A stretch of DNA of 64,000 nucleotides from Terana coerulea (GCA_024811115.1 JAKOGH010000229.1:43170-107169), one strand, 5' to 3'. Numbered from the stretch's first letter, positions 48,812 through 60,472 are shown. Translations and numbers: made by a program. Notes: generated from the letters alone by a model not told the origin.

Positions 48812-50075
48812 CAGTCTCCTACCTCAGCGCTCAGCTTCGCCCCTCCGAGTGTGAGCAAGGGCGTGCGAATTTCTGAGCCCATTCGGGCCTCTCTCGCCGT
48901 TCCTCAACTCTTCAGGGCGGCTGGCGCCATATGTTGGCGTCTAGCTTCACCGGCCGGGACTGGTCGCGTGGAGAACCTAAATGGGGTAGGCGTCTCGGCG
49001 TAGCGGCCCCATGGATTGCCGTCATGTGCAAAGTTTGTATGGTTCCAAGTGCGTTTTGACCTACCTGCTGCAATGGGTACATGTACAAGTAGTTCAACAA
49101 GATACAGAAATTTATTTATGCCTATTCTTGTGGCCTAAATGTATCAACTTCTTGTTCCTTGCTTTCTTTGCTACCTTAGGGCACCAAATTGTAACCCTGC
49201 CAGGCAGGTTACTACATTTGGATGCTTACATAACCCTCAGTTTTCTGTTTCTTGCTCGCTCTCGCTCTCTCTTCCTTAGTCGTAACCACCCCTCATCGTA
49301 CCGCATGTACCCCCGTTGCTCGTTCTTAGGCAATAGAGCGCGATCCAGTCAAGCTGTGTGATCGCGCGAACCTCAGTGTTTACCGCTGGCCAGCGGTCTT
49401 CCACAAATGCAGCTATTTTCTAGGACAAACTGCTCCTCTGGCTAGTAAAAATACGCCATAGTGAGCAAACATGTTGTGAGATGTTCTGCACACATTTGGA
49501 AGCACACAGGTTGAGCAGCAAAGCCAACGAGAGCATGAACTCTGCCTGGTCACGGCGAGACCGGACATGAGTCCGGGATGACATAATTGCGCGCTAATAT
49601 ATGGCGCCAGCCGCCCTGAAGAGTTGAGGAACGGCGAGAGAGGCCCGAATGGGCCCAGAAATTCTCACGCCCTTGCTCACACTCGGAGGGGCGAAGCTGA
49701 GGTACAGTCAAGCCACAGTCAATGGGTCACCCCGGTCAATGGGTCACCTGCCTTATAGGGCAGGTCCAATGAGTTAAGCGCTCCACGATCGCAGAGTCGA
49801 GCTGTGAATCAGAGCTGAATTTGTAATTGTTTAATTGCTCATACCGTGATAATCTATATATTCTATCATTCACTGTATATGTTTTATATCACTACGCCCT
49901 CACTATGGTTGGATAATCAGTAGATACAGGCCAAACGGGCGAAATGGACGTGACACGACAGCTCTGCAGTCGTAGAGCGCTTGACCTTGGGCTTGACCCA
50001 TTGGACCTGCCCTATAAGGCAGGTGACCCATTGACCGGGGTGACCCATTGACCGTGGCTTGACTGTAGGAGACTG
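48812..50075. mobile_element. non-autonomous Mutator-like (MULE) element with 9 bp target-site duplication
   Basis: Left terminal inverted repeat 48812-48932 and right repeat 49598-50075 match over about 115 bp with two substitutions and one 6 bp indel; the right repeat is split by a nested element. The outer ends are CAGTCTCCTACC ... GGTAGGAGACTG. The same 9 bp, cttctcagc, flank both ends (48803-48811 and 50076-50084). Long terminal repeats with a 9 bp duplication are typical of MULEs. Without the nested insertion the element is about 0.9 kb. The interior (48933-49597) has no transposase; an AT-rich frame there shows no domain, so it must have been moved by a transposase from elsewhere. Confidence 0.88.
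49705..50065. mobile_element. Tc1/mariner-type MITE nested in the MULE terminal repeat, TA duplication
   Basis: 361 bp with 67 bp terminal inverted repeats differing at one position, ends CAGTCAAGCC ... GGCTTGACTG, flanked by TA at 49703-49704 and 50066-50067. CAGT ends and a TA duplication indicate a Tc1/mariner-type element. Within each repeat the unit GTCAATGGGTCACC occurs twice in direct order. The inner part is A/T-rich with no coding capacity. Excising it and one TA restores an uninterrupted MULE repeat, which proves the order of insertion. Confidence 0.9.
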
Positions 50076-50359
50076 CTTCTCAGCGCTCTGCCTACATCGA
50101 TTCACCGTTGCACTGTGTACGTGTACAGCGAGCATCAAGCTTCAAGCTTCAAGCCCTTCAAATTCGTTGGACCGCACATCCATTTCGCCAAAATTGGTAT
50201 GATCTGCAAACTTGGGCGTTTCGACAGCACTTACCTGATGATTTGCGTGCCATACTGCCACCAGATCTCGAGGACGACGACAACCGGCAGTACTGCCGGA
50301 AAGTCGCAATAATCTGTAGATCGTCGAAACGCTTTTCCGTGGCGATGGCGGCGAGGGCG
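50076..50359. other. MULE target-site duplication and promoter region of F-box copy 4
   Basis: The first 9 bp are the right copy of the cttctcagc duplication. The remaining 275 bp are the upstream region of F-box copy 4, so the transposon insertion lies directly in its promoter area. Confidence 0.6.
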
Positions 50360-51718
50360 ATGGCGGCGAAGCCGCCGATCCTCTCGAACTCGATGACGAC
50401 TGTTCCATCCCCAAACCACACGTTACCCCCAGAGGTCGTAGATTCAGTGATCGATCACTTGCACGACGACAAGGACGCCCTGAAACAGTGCTCACTTGTG
50501 TGCAGCACCTGGATACCCTCCACCTCCTTTCACCTCTTTTAAACGCCTACGCTGGCCTCCCTGTGCGCATTTCTGGGACTACCAGGCCGCTCCTTGCAGT
50601 TGCCCATCCGGGTTTGCTCCAGGCTTCGCAAACCTCGCGCAAGAACTGGAAAACTCGGCGCGTGTGCGCTCATGCGTGCAGAATCTCAGGCTTTCTATCA
50701 ATCATTGGGGTCCTTACGACGAATGCAGGCAGGGCGGGAACTGTCAATCGTTCGATCCTGCCCCTTACAGTGCCGTTCTCGCAATTGTCGACTCACTGCC
50801 ACGCCTTCGCAACCTGGAGCTGCTTCAATGCCGCCTTCTCCCGGTCATCGGGCAACAGCCTCCCCCTCATCACCTCTCCGCCAGACATCTGACCCAGCTC
50901 ATCTTCTTCAACGTCAACACAAGCGAGCTTAACACTACCATGGACTTCGTTCGGTGCTTTAAGCAGGTTGAAAGTCTCAGTTTTGACTGGCGCATCCTGT
51001 CCGCCGCAGGAAACAATATGCAGAACAATGACGTTGGTACCGCGCGGCTTGATCCCCCTCTCAGTGACCGCGTCGAAGTTGGATGCCTCTCGCTGCGCCA
51101 TTGCCCCCGGCGGATCGGGACACATGGCTTCGCACCATACATCGCAGTATCAAACCCCAACTCCCTGTCGTCTCTGATTCTTCTACCAGGGTTTGGAGAA
51201 ACAACAGGGCATCTGGCCGAGCTTCTGCACAACGCACCCAACCTTACTTCGTTTACGAGCGGATTTTTCGACCGATCTCCGATGGGTGCGGCAATCGCTG
51301 CCCTTGCTTCTTGCCGGCGACTCCAAACTCTGCGCCTTACCTCTACTACCATCGTACTTGCGCCGAACATGGTGTCCACCGACTGGGATCAGCTGGTCGC
51401 GTTTCTGAAAGGGTCACCGGCTGAAAGCCTGCGCACCCTTGACATCTCCGTCGTCTTTCAAATATTTTCTTCACTCTTTCAGCATAGCTCCGTGGATGAC
51501 CTGCACATGGGTCTGCGCGGCTTGGATTGGAGCGCTCTCGAGCGAGCTTGCGGACGCTTCCCCGATTTACAAGGCATTCAAATACGTATAGCGACGGCTG
51601 TGGGAGGGGTGTCCCTCTGGACGCGGAAGTGTGCCTTGCGATGTTGAAGGACACTCTGGACGCTTGTCTATCCGCAATGCTTCGTGATATAGTTGTCATT
51701 TCTCAATTTCTTATATAG
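50360..51718 (+). CDS. F-box/LRR-like protein, family copy 4, two frame breaks
   Basis: Starts MAAKPPILSNSMTTVPS (aligned with copy 3; an ATG 15 bp upstream is also in frame). F-box-like part LPPEVVDSVIDHLHDDKDALKQCSLVCSTWIPSTSFHLF, then after an extra T in a T-run at 50537-50540 FKRLRWPPCAHFW. It continues with PCSCPSG, LPRLRNLELLQC, FVRCFKQVESLSFDW, LSSLILLPGFGETTGHLAELL, NAPNLTSFTSGFF, LQTLRLTS and CGRFPDLQGIQI. A second shift near 51605-51615 separates the last part (LDAEVCLAMLKDTLDACLSAMLRDI) from the rest. It is the most divergent copy, with several sites of the family replaced. Expected role as for copies 1-3. Confidence 0.78.
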
Positions 51719-53105
51719 CGTGGCTGTACCATTTTATTGAGGCTTGTATAGTACATGGGAGCTATGGTTCAATGTAGGGACACATGATTCACTGCGATTT
51801 GTGTCGTTTATTCTTTGCCTCAGTATTAGCACATCGGCCCTTGTATCAGAGCCGCTAACTGGAACATGTAACCCGAAGGTCACTTCACAAGAGCATACTG
51901 TTTGAATATTGAATGTCCACGATCATGTCCAGTGCGCCAAGTAGGCATGAATGGATACCTGGATCGAATTCTAGCGCGCTGCGTGTAGAGCTGGCGCGTG
52001 CCGTTACAATAAGTAACGCCCAAGCTGAGCCGACGTACACATAATGGACGGTAGCACATAGTACTCGTCTCGCGAGATTGTGATCGCCGGGCAAACCGTG
52101 CGAAGCCTCGTAGACTAGAGCTGGCGAAACTTGGCGAGGTTTAGTGGGCACTGGCGGTGCACGCGTGAGAAAAGCTGCAGGGTAACGTTAAAGCTTTCTT
52201 GCCGCCGTTGCCTTGAAATGCGGCCTCGGACGTGGACACCAGATGGTAAGAGCGAGGATTATCTATATAAAACGTTGTAAATGCATGAATCTGAGATGTT
52301 GCATACCTTTCGCGACCGATGTCTGAATCATTCGTGTGGCAGCCTTCACGGATTTGGTACTGATGAACAAACATATATGTATATCTGGGAGGGCTGGGAT
52401 CAATACCAATGATGTTTCATAGAGCGTATTGAGATGCTTACCATCGAACCTCGTCCAAGGTGCCTGACATGGTGCCACAATCAGCTGCACAGCACATGAC
52501 GGCCTGAGCCAACCGCCTCTGAAGCTGCATTGACTGTGGGGGCTCGATGCTCAAGCAGTGAGGAGCGCTGGCAGTTAAACAGACCTATGGCGGAAAACAT
52601 TGAGAATCAGCCAAGCAAAAATAGATCTAGAGCAGCTTACCGCCGCACTCGGCAGTGACGATGCCGCCGCAGTTTTTGGCTTTCTACAAGGAAACCAAGC
52701 TGTAAGGGACATACGGTGATGTACAATGAGATTTTGATATGATGGATAGTATGGCCGTCGAGTTGAGCTTGGATGCGGCTTGCGTTTGGCGAACCAGTGC
52801 TCCGAACTTGAACGCGGCGAGCCAGCTCCGCCTACAGTGGTCTAAATGGAGGAAAGGGACGCATCATGAATTTGAAAGTCCGATGCTCGGATATTGATGG
52901 TGACACTGTCACTGCCCTGCTGCGCATGCGTGGTGACGTGACGGTCTTGGGCCGTGCCTGTGACTAGGACGGTCGTTGTTGTATTGGATGTTCTTACCTG
53001 CTCTGCCTTCCTTCGTCCACGCTCAGTCCGACGACCTCGACAAACCCCCTGCTAACGACTTGCTTGAACCCTGTACTAACGTGCTGAAACGACTGACGAA
53101 CGACA
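51719..53105. other. intergenic between F-box copy 4 and GH17
   Basis: About 1.4 kb. Small frames on the - strand near 52140-52490 have no recognisable domain. The right part is the promoter of the GH17 gene. Confidence 0.4.
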
Positions 53106-55327
53106 ATGAGCAACAACGCTATGCGGCAATACCGTGACACCCCCGCCGTGACGGCATCTTCCTCCGACTTGCAGGACTACTATTCTGATCTGCCTGTGAG
53201 ATATTCTTAAACTCATACCTTGAGGTCGTCCTGGTGACAATTATCCCTTTCACCCTCACCTCCTCCTCACCTCCTCCCTACTTTCCGCTTGGCCTCTGTT
53301 CTATAGGCCCCACACCGCCTGTCTGGCATCGACGATCCCTACGCTTCCAACCAATACCTTCACAACGCCCCCGACTCCGTCAACCGCGGTTCATACATTC
53401 CAACACCCGGTACACCTTCTGCAAAGATGTCTAACACAGGATACAACAACATGGACACTGGCGCGTACAGCAGCACGCAGTGGCTCGAGAAGCAAGAGTC
53501 GAGCAGCCGCAAGTCCAAGTGGATCGTCAGTCCGCACGTACCTCCTGTGGTCAAATGCTCACGGGGTGTATCAGGTTATTGGGTCTATCATCACTCTCGT
53601 TGCGCTCGTCGCTGGCGGTGTCGCTGCCGGCGTCGTCGTGTCGAAGAACCACAAGTCGAGCTCGAGCTCGAGCTCAACTTCGACCGCAACGTCGAGTGGT
53701 GTTGTCAACCAGACAAACCCCAACGACCCTAGCACATTCGTCAAGAACTCTGATTTGAAGCACTCGTTCTACGGCCTTGCATACACTCCCGAAGGCTCGC
53801 AGCTTCCAAGCTGCGGCAATTCGCTAGGCAAGCCACTTGGTTCGTTCACGTTTGAACTGTGCTAACCCTACATCGTTCTCTAGAGGCTGTTATCGAGGAT
53901 ATTCAGGTACGTTCAAACCCTTGTCCTCTCTTGGCATACGAGCAAGAGCTTTCGGATGTACATGGTGTTCACCTCAGTGACGTTTTGGGCCTGCCAAGGC
54001 TGTGTATCGAACGCTCTGGGACCGCCTGTGGCCGCAGAATGAATTTCTGCGAGCGCCCAGTGACGCCTGCTTGCTATAGCCTACAAAGAAAATTTTACTG
54101 ACTACTGTCGTGACAGCTTATCTCCCAGCTGACTTCTGTACGTTCATTCTATCTCTGTCTGCGGGATCGCACTCATATGTATTCCAGCGCATTCGGTTGT
54201 ACGGTGCGGATTGCAACCAGTCTGCTCTCGTTGTAAGTGCAATATAGACATGAGCATTTCTTCATTCGCTGAATATCACGCATACAGCTTGAAGCTATCC
54301 AGCAGACAAAGGTCGACCTCTCCGTCTACCTTGGTATCTACAACGTCCCCAACGACGCCGGTGCCGCATACGTCCGTCAACGCGATGTCATCGAAGATGC
54401 TCTCAAAACCTATGGTGCCGACCATGTTCTCGGTGTCACTGTCGGTAACGAGTTCATGCTCAACTACTTGAACGCGAACAACGGTGGAGACCAGCCCAAC
54501 GGTGCCGTCGGCAACGCGGGTGCCCAGCTACTAATCCCCAACATCACCGACACGCGTAGCATGATTGCGAACCTGAACCTCGGCAAGAACCTCACGGTCG
54601 GTACCGCCGACGCCGGCAGTTTCTTCAACAACGAGGTCCTCGCTGCTGTTGACTACGGAGTATGTTCTTCCTTATGTTTACCGCCGCATCTCGTCTGAAC
54701 CCGTTGCAAGATGTCGAACGTCCACCCATGGTTCGCGAACGTTTCCATTGACGACGCCGCGGCGTGGACAAACGAGTTCTTCCAGGGCAACAACGTTGTT
54801 GTTGCCGAAAGTCTTCCCAACAACCCTCAGATGTTCATTGCCGAGACTGGCTGGCCATCGGTATGTTTATCTCTTCATGGAGCATGTGGTTGTGATACTA
54901 AATAGCTGCAGCAATCCAGCGACGCTGGAAACGCCAATAACGGCCCCTCGCTTGCATCCGTGGACAACCTGCAGAAGTTCTTGGATACCTTTGTATGCCA
55001 GGCGAACACCAACGGCACTGGCTACTTCTACTTCGAGGTGAGTTTCTGTTATGTCCTTGCGGAGCATCGAAACTCATTTGGTCTTCCTTCTATCAAGTAC
55101 TTCGATGAACAGTGGAAGGTACGTGCCTTTTCGGACACCGCAGGTTGTTTTCTCACTTACTCACTTGTTTGTTCCTAGGACGCCCAATTCGGTGGTGTTG
55201 AAGGCTGGTGGGGATTGTTTAGCGCCAAGTGCGTAATTTTGTTAATCCTGGCTGGCCACCCTCACTAACTGTGTTTTTCAGCAAAACACTCAAGGCGATC
55301 ACTATCCCAGACTGCCACATTGACTAA
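53106..55327 (+). CDS. membrane-anchored GH17 endo-beta-1,3-glucanase
   Basis: Acts on cell-wall beta-1,3-glucan. Twelve exons (53106-53195, 53307-53525, 53575-53827, 53884-53906, 54117-54137, 54188-54232, 54288-54659, 54711-54860, 54912-55037, 55098-55118, 55179-55228, 55282-55327) give 471 residues, frame intact. About 103 cytosolic residues, then a membrane segment VIGSIITLVALVAGGVAAGVVV (104-125), a Ser/Thr linker and the GH17 domain: HSFYGLAYTPEGSQLPSCG, RIRLYGADCNQSALV, VTVGNEF (acid/base Glu about 272), NVHPWF, FIAETGWPS (nucleophile Glu about 386) and GYFYFE. This type II layout matches fungal BtgC-like glucanases. Intron 3 (53828-53883) has a GC donor; one acceptor at 54710 is AAG. 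Two exons are only 21 bp. Confidence 0.93.
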
Positions 55328-56513
55328 AGAAAGAAAACCGGACATCTTACGGACCTCACTACTTTACCTTCTTTGCCGCACAATCGTACTGTACACTTCA
55401 CTACTTTCTGGTGTAGACCTCTTTGGAAGACTCTCGCCGCCGGTACTTCATGGGTGTAGTCTCTTGGACGCCTGCCCTGTCCACTCCTTTTCTAGGTTAC
55501 CTTCGCTTGTTACGATTTCGTACGGACGGCCATTCTTCTACTATCGCATTGTATGCCTTCTCTTTCCGTTCGCTCGGTGATATCAAGCTAGTTTCGACGA
55601 TTCTCATCACTGACACAAATGTCTCATGCCACCTGATGGCGCCCTATGGTATGTGCTTGTCTGCTGGGACGTCATGTGCACCGGACATTCTTCAGGTCAC
55701 ACCTACTTTAAGCTTCGTTACTAGCGGCCCGCTGACATCGTAGGTACCCCCCGGTCCCGTCAACTCCGCACGCTACTCTGGCCCTCAGGTCCCTGATAGG
55801 CTTTTTGCGAGTACCACGACCTGTTATCGTTGTACGTTCTCCCTTCCTTTTACCTAGGCAATACGGGCGTCCTGAGCATTTGATCACAGAATGTTACAAG
55901 CCCTCTCCTCCATAACACCGGAAGTAAGCCTGAGGACGCAGCCCTGCGACAGAGTCATATTAGTGCTAACTGTGTGATTCACACATACATGATATGGCAC
56001 GTCATGACATGTCTACGCTTTGTGCCTTGCAACTGGATACGTCCGGCTAAGCGTTGCAAGGTCGCAGTTACTACCCATCCCCCTGCCTCACATGGTTGAG
56101 AGGCCGATATTTCTCCCGGTTACCCCCGTGCATGCCTGAAGTGCGGCAAACCGAGGAACCACCGCAGCCGTAGCTCTGTCCATGCTTTACTTTCGACAAC
56201 TTGTTGCGAGGGAAGACCCTAAGTGCGGTGGGCCGCACGATCCTCCGATTTCTCTGAAGAGGTGTGTATGACTAAAGTCCACTTGGAGCTCTGGCGCATG
56301 GACCGTAACCACTGGACGTAGGGCCTTGCCTGATGGAAGCAGCGCAACGGAATAGCCGGCCATTCACGTGCCACTGGCATGGTCTGCGTCGTCCCCAATT
56401 TCAGCGACTTTACTCCAGGACAGTCGTCGCGATGCCGCAAGACGTACTAAAGCTCTGGGACAACCAAGGCGGGGCATCCCGTCTTGACGTGACTACCCGC
56501 CCGGTGTATCGCC
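55328..56513. other. intergenic between GH17 and GH10
   Basis: About 1.2 kb between two same-strand genes. It contains the GH17 3' UTR and the GH10 promoter. No gene recognised. Confidence 0.4.
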
Positions 56514-58178
56514 ATGCTAAAGCTCTCGGCCTCCTTCGCGGCACTTGCTGTTCTCCTACCTTCCGTCGTTGCCCAGTCAGCAGTCTGGGGCCAATGTAAG
56601 TCTGTGAAGCTGCATCCCATTACCCAGATGCTCATGTATCCGACCTCGTACAGGTGGCGGTGTCGGTTGGACTGGCGCTACGACCTGCACTGCCGGTAAT
56701 TCTTGCGTGACATACAGCCAATACTACTCGCAGTGTGTGCCAAGTGTACGTATACGTTGAGTGCGCATGGATACTTCTAACGAGAATGCAGAGCCAAGCC
56801 AGCACCGTCTCCAGCGCAAGCTCACACAGCACCTCAGTCTCTTCTCCGACGACCTCCGCAAGCAGCACGGCATCTACGTCGACCGTCAAGCTCCACACGC
56901 TTGCGAAGTCTAAGGGCAAGTTGTATTTCGGCACCGCCACCGACAACCCTGAGCTCACTGACACCGCATACGATGCCATCTTGGACGACAGCGCCTTGTT
57001 CGGCCAAATCACGCCTGGTAACAGCATGAAATGGGTACGCTTTTTTCAGGAGCCGGGGCAGACCAGAGCACTCATGGTATGACACTTGGAACAGGATGCG
57101 ACTGAGCCCTCTCGTGGCACTTTCACGTGGACTGGAGCTGACCAGATCGCGAACCTCGCTAAGGCCAACGGCCAGTTGCTTCGCGGTGAGTGTTTGAAAG
57201 CACATGTAAAGAATGAGATGCTGATGCAGTCCGTGGTAGGCCACAACTGTGTGTGGTACAGCCAGCTTCCTAGCTGGGTCTCTGGCGGAACGTTCACCGC
57301 AGCAGACCTCACCACCGTCATTCAAAACCACTGTAGCACGCTGGTCGGCCGCTACAAGGGACAGATGTGAGTAATTGTACTAACTAGCGGAGCCGCCCCG
57401 TTCTAATCTGTATCCCTTCTAGATGTACGTGATGTTTATGCATTGGCGGTCAGCGGTATATGATGCTAATTTACGATACTCCGTGCTCAGATAGCTGGGA
57501 TGTAGTCAACGGTAGCTCGCGCGCGCAAGCCATTCACGGCACGTTCGCTAATACATCTTGCAGAACCGTTCAACGACGACGGCACTTGGCGTAGCGATGT
57601 CTTCTACAACACTCTCGGGACCTCATACGTTTCGATCGCTCTAAACGCCGCCCGCGCCGCCGACCCCAACGCGAAGCTGTACATCAACGACTACAACATC
57701 GAGGGCACTGGCGCAAAGGCGACCGCCATGCTGAACCTCGTCAAGTCCCTCAAGTCGCAGAACGTCCCTATCGACGGCATCGGGTTTCAGTCCCACTTCA
57801 TCGTCGGCGAGCTGCCCTCGGGCATCCAGACGAACTTCGCCAGCTTCACGGCCGCGGGCGTCGAGATCGCGATCACGGAGCTCGACATCCGCATGACGCT
57901 CCCAGCGACCCCCGCGCTGCTCGCGCAGCAGAAGAAGGACTATACCACGGTCGTGTCCGCTTGTCAGGCCCTGACTGGATGCGTCGGCATCACGATCTGG
58001 GACTGGACGGACAAGTACTCTTGGGTGCCCCAGACGTTCTCTGGACAGGGCGCTGCTTTGCCTTGGGATGAGGTAAGAGCTGACAGAAGACCAATGCCGG
58101 ACGTGACTGACTCAATTATTCTAGAATTTTGTCAAGAAACCGGCGTACGACGGTATCGCCATTGGCTTCGGCGCATGA
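56514..58178 (+). CDS. secreted CBM1-GH10 endo-1,4-beta-xylanase
   Basis: Cuts xylan in plant cell walls. Exons 56514-56595, 56654-56745, 56792-57034, 57095-57185, 57240-57366, 57491-57511, 57564-58072 and 58125-58178, about 406 residues. A signal peptide ([20 protein letters not shown]) leads into a CBM1 cellulose-binding module ([19 protein letters not shown] ... SQYYSQCVP), a Ser/Thr linker and the GH10 domain: [55 protein letters not shown] (acid/base Glu about 220), [25 protein letters not shown] (nucleophile Glu about 325) and [10 protein letters not shown]. The short exon before VVNE lacks two bases for a perfect frame (GQI|xSWDVVN), so an indel or a mis-set splice site is present at 57366-57491. 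Typical of wood decayers. Confidence 0.93.
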
Positions 58179-58333
58179 CACGTCGCCATAGCATAGGCTC
58201 ACATCTAGTATACTACAATATTGAAGCGTTGAAAGTCTTTGTATAGCATACACTAGCATATACAAATTGAACAATTCGCATAATCCAAACCCAAAGGACA
58301 GAATATCTGAAAGTTCACAGTACAAGCACTACG

Positions 58334-59014
58334 TCACGTAACACTGCATATCTCAACCTTGGCCAAGAAAGACGCAGACATAACACTCGTCATATTTTTC
58401 AAAACTTCAGAAAAAGTGTCGTTATCGGTTTGTCGTTGTGTTTCGTTTTCCGGGACGTGTTTGCCTGCACGATCCATCTCATCTATCAATAATTCCGGAG
58501 ACAGAACGACTTTTTGTAAAGACGGAAACCGGGACATGACTTGCTCCAATTGAGACCAATCGATGGAATCCAGACCTTCACGTAGCATGTCCCCGAGAGA
58601 AAATCGCCCGTCTCGTAGTAGCCTGACTATAACTTGGACACAGAGGCGAATGGTTTGTACGTTTCCCGGAGGGCACTGTCGCAAGAGCTCGACGACAGCG
58701 GCCCATTCTTCGCGGACCAGAACCCCGCGGTATCCTGGGCCACTTCGATTGGAATGCACCTGGCACACCATTTTCAGGGAACGAATATCTGGACAAGACG
58801 ATAACGAAGGGAGGACGGTGGGTATTGGGAAGAAGAACCAGCCGAAAGAGGTAAGGTGAGGTAATCGACGTAAGAAGGCTGTTACGTGGTAGGCTCTAGG
58901 ACAGCCTCTTAAATAGTCGGAAGGGATGCTCTCGTTCCTTTGTATATAGAGGCTGTCACCAAGGTGGGGGGTCTTCTGAGGAGTGTCCCGGACTTCGAAC
59001 CGGCTTCTCGGCAA
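58334..59014 (-). pseudogene. truncated F-box/LRR family fragment, copy 5
   Basis: An open frame of 226 codons whose middle and end match the C-terminal half of the F-box family: FLRRLPHLTSFGWFF (compare RDVPNLTSFSCDF), LSSCPDIRSLKMV, WAAVVELLRQCPPGNVQTIRL, LDSIDWSQLEQVMSRFPSLQKVVL (compare ALDWDLFEQVCFRFPLLRSI) and FSEVLKNMTSVMSASFLAKV. No F-box and no N-terminal repeats are found upstream to 59450, so the copy is 5' truncated. Its ATG at 59014 is probably not a native start. Confidence 0.65.
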
Positions 59015-60472
59015 GAAACAGCTTGGACCTCAAGCGCGCTGCGCTGACGACGTCATCATCGTCTTCGCAGGGCCAGGCTAAGGGCGGTAAGTATTCCCCC
59101 TTGCACGACCTGTACAGCGACAGTACTTAGCCTCCAGCTTCTCGCAGTACTAAGGGTGACCGGTGATGATTATGGTAGACTTACCGGACTGTCTTCCATG
59201 TCCCCTGTGTCATCCCACCCGCTCAGCCATTTCTCTATATTTACAGTACTCATGGTATTATAATTAACCAGATAAGTACAAACTTCATTATCATGCTAAT
59301 ACTTCCCTTAGTTCATGGGCTCGTGCTCGGAGGCATTCACCTGCGTTGCACAGAAATAGAGAGGTGATAATATGAGCGACGACGCTTGGACAGCGGGCTC
59401 AGGCAAGGGCGGCGTAAGTATACAGCGGGCTCTTCTCCCGGGCTCGCCACATGGGAGACGCCGTGGCGGCAAGGCGATGCCTGACGTGCCGTTTCAAACT
59501 CCGGGACACTACACTGAAGGACCCAGAGTTTGGATGTAGACTAAAGCAGTTGAAGCACTTCGGATGGAACGCTTGTGCTGGAGCGGTCTTGGCTCGTGCC
59601 TATGGGCGCGATGACCTGCAATCTTCGGGCGGCGTACTCCTCCCCCACGAATCCCGCGACGCAGCTGAACGGCAGACGTTAGTCAGATACATCGCGGCCC
59701 GCTGTCTGTCAAGAGGGGCGCGAAAGTCGAACGCCTGACACGGACCTCCGTTTGCGATCAAAATGCCTATAGCGCCTCGACAACTCCTCCGTTCGGCATA
59801 AAAAGTATATGGGCGTGTCCGTAACTAGCACAAATAGGAGCGGTCGTGTATAACAGAATTACGAAAAGTGCAATGCTTGAGCCTGTAGAAGCGAAATACC
59901 CACGGCTGCGCCACACATCAAAATTTCCTGTCCAAATTGGGAAAAGAAGTTTTGCGAATAACTCGTCAAGGCCTCCCTGTAAACTCATTATGTTGTCATA
60001 TTAGAGCATATTAGCTGCGATATATATCACGTCCGTATTGAGCCGGAATTGGCCGGAAAGCTCCAACTCCCTGCCAAAATCACAGAGCGCCGGCCCCATT
60101 TTGAGGCGCTTATCGTGATATTTATCATAGCTAATATGCTCTATTCAGATAGCCAGACATCGATAATAGGGCGCTTTGTGAAGTTCCGAAGGCGAACGGA
60201 TGAAAACTTCGTTGAGCTATAACCCCATCAATTTGGTATCTCTCGTGGCAAATTGGAGGTGCGTGTCGGGCGCTTGACTTTCGCCCCCCTCTTGCTGTCT
60301 GTCGCTTTCAACCATGGCGTTCATCGACCATCCTCGGGAGCATCACAAATCCACGACCAGCTTCCACCACGTCAAGCGCAAGCAAGCGACATAGTCGACG
60401 TGAAGGCTTACGCTGGGAATCGTGCGCGAGATATAAATCAGTTTGACGCTTTGGAAGCTCTCTCCAGAAGAG
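59015..60472. other. intergenic with a short palindromic element, up to the right LTR
   Basis: About 1.46 kb without a recognisable gene; a frame at 59451-59738 has no domain. It contains the 140 bp palindrome-ended element at 60003-60142 and then the flank of the right LTR. Confidence 0.5.
60003..60142. mobile_element. 140 bp MITE-like element with imperfect inverted ends
   Basis: The left end AGAGCATATTAGCT continues as a region ending ATATCACG. The right end, read in reverse complement, gives AGAGCATATTAGCT followed by a similar ATATCACG, so the inverted repeat is about 29 bp with 4 differences. The flanks are ATT on both sides, a possible 3 bp target duplication. It is too short to code. 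A PIF/Harbinger-type MITE is possible; a simple foldback is the alternative. Confidence 0.65.
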
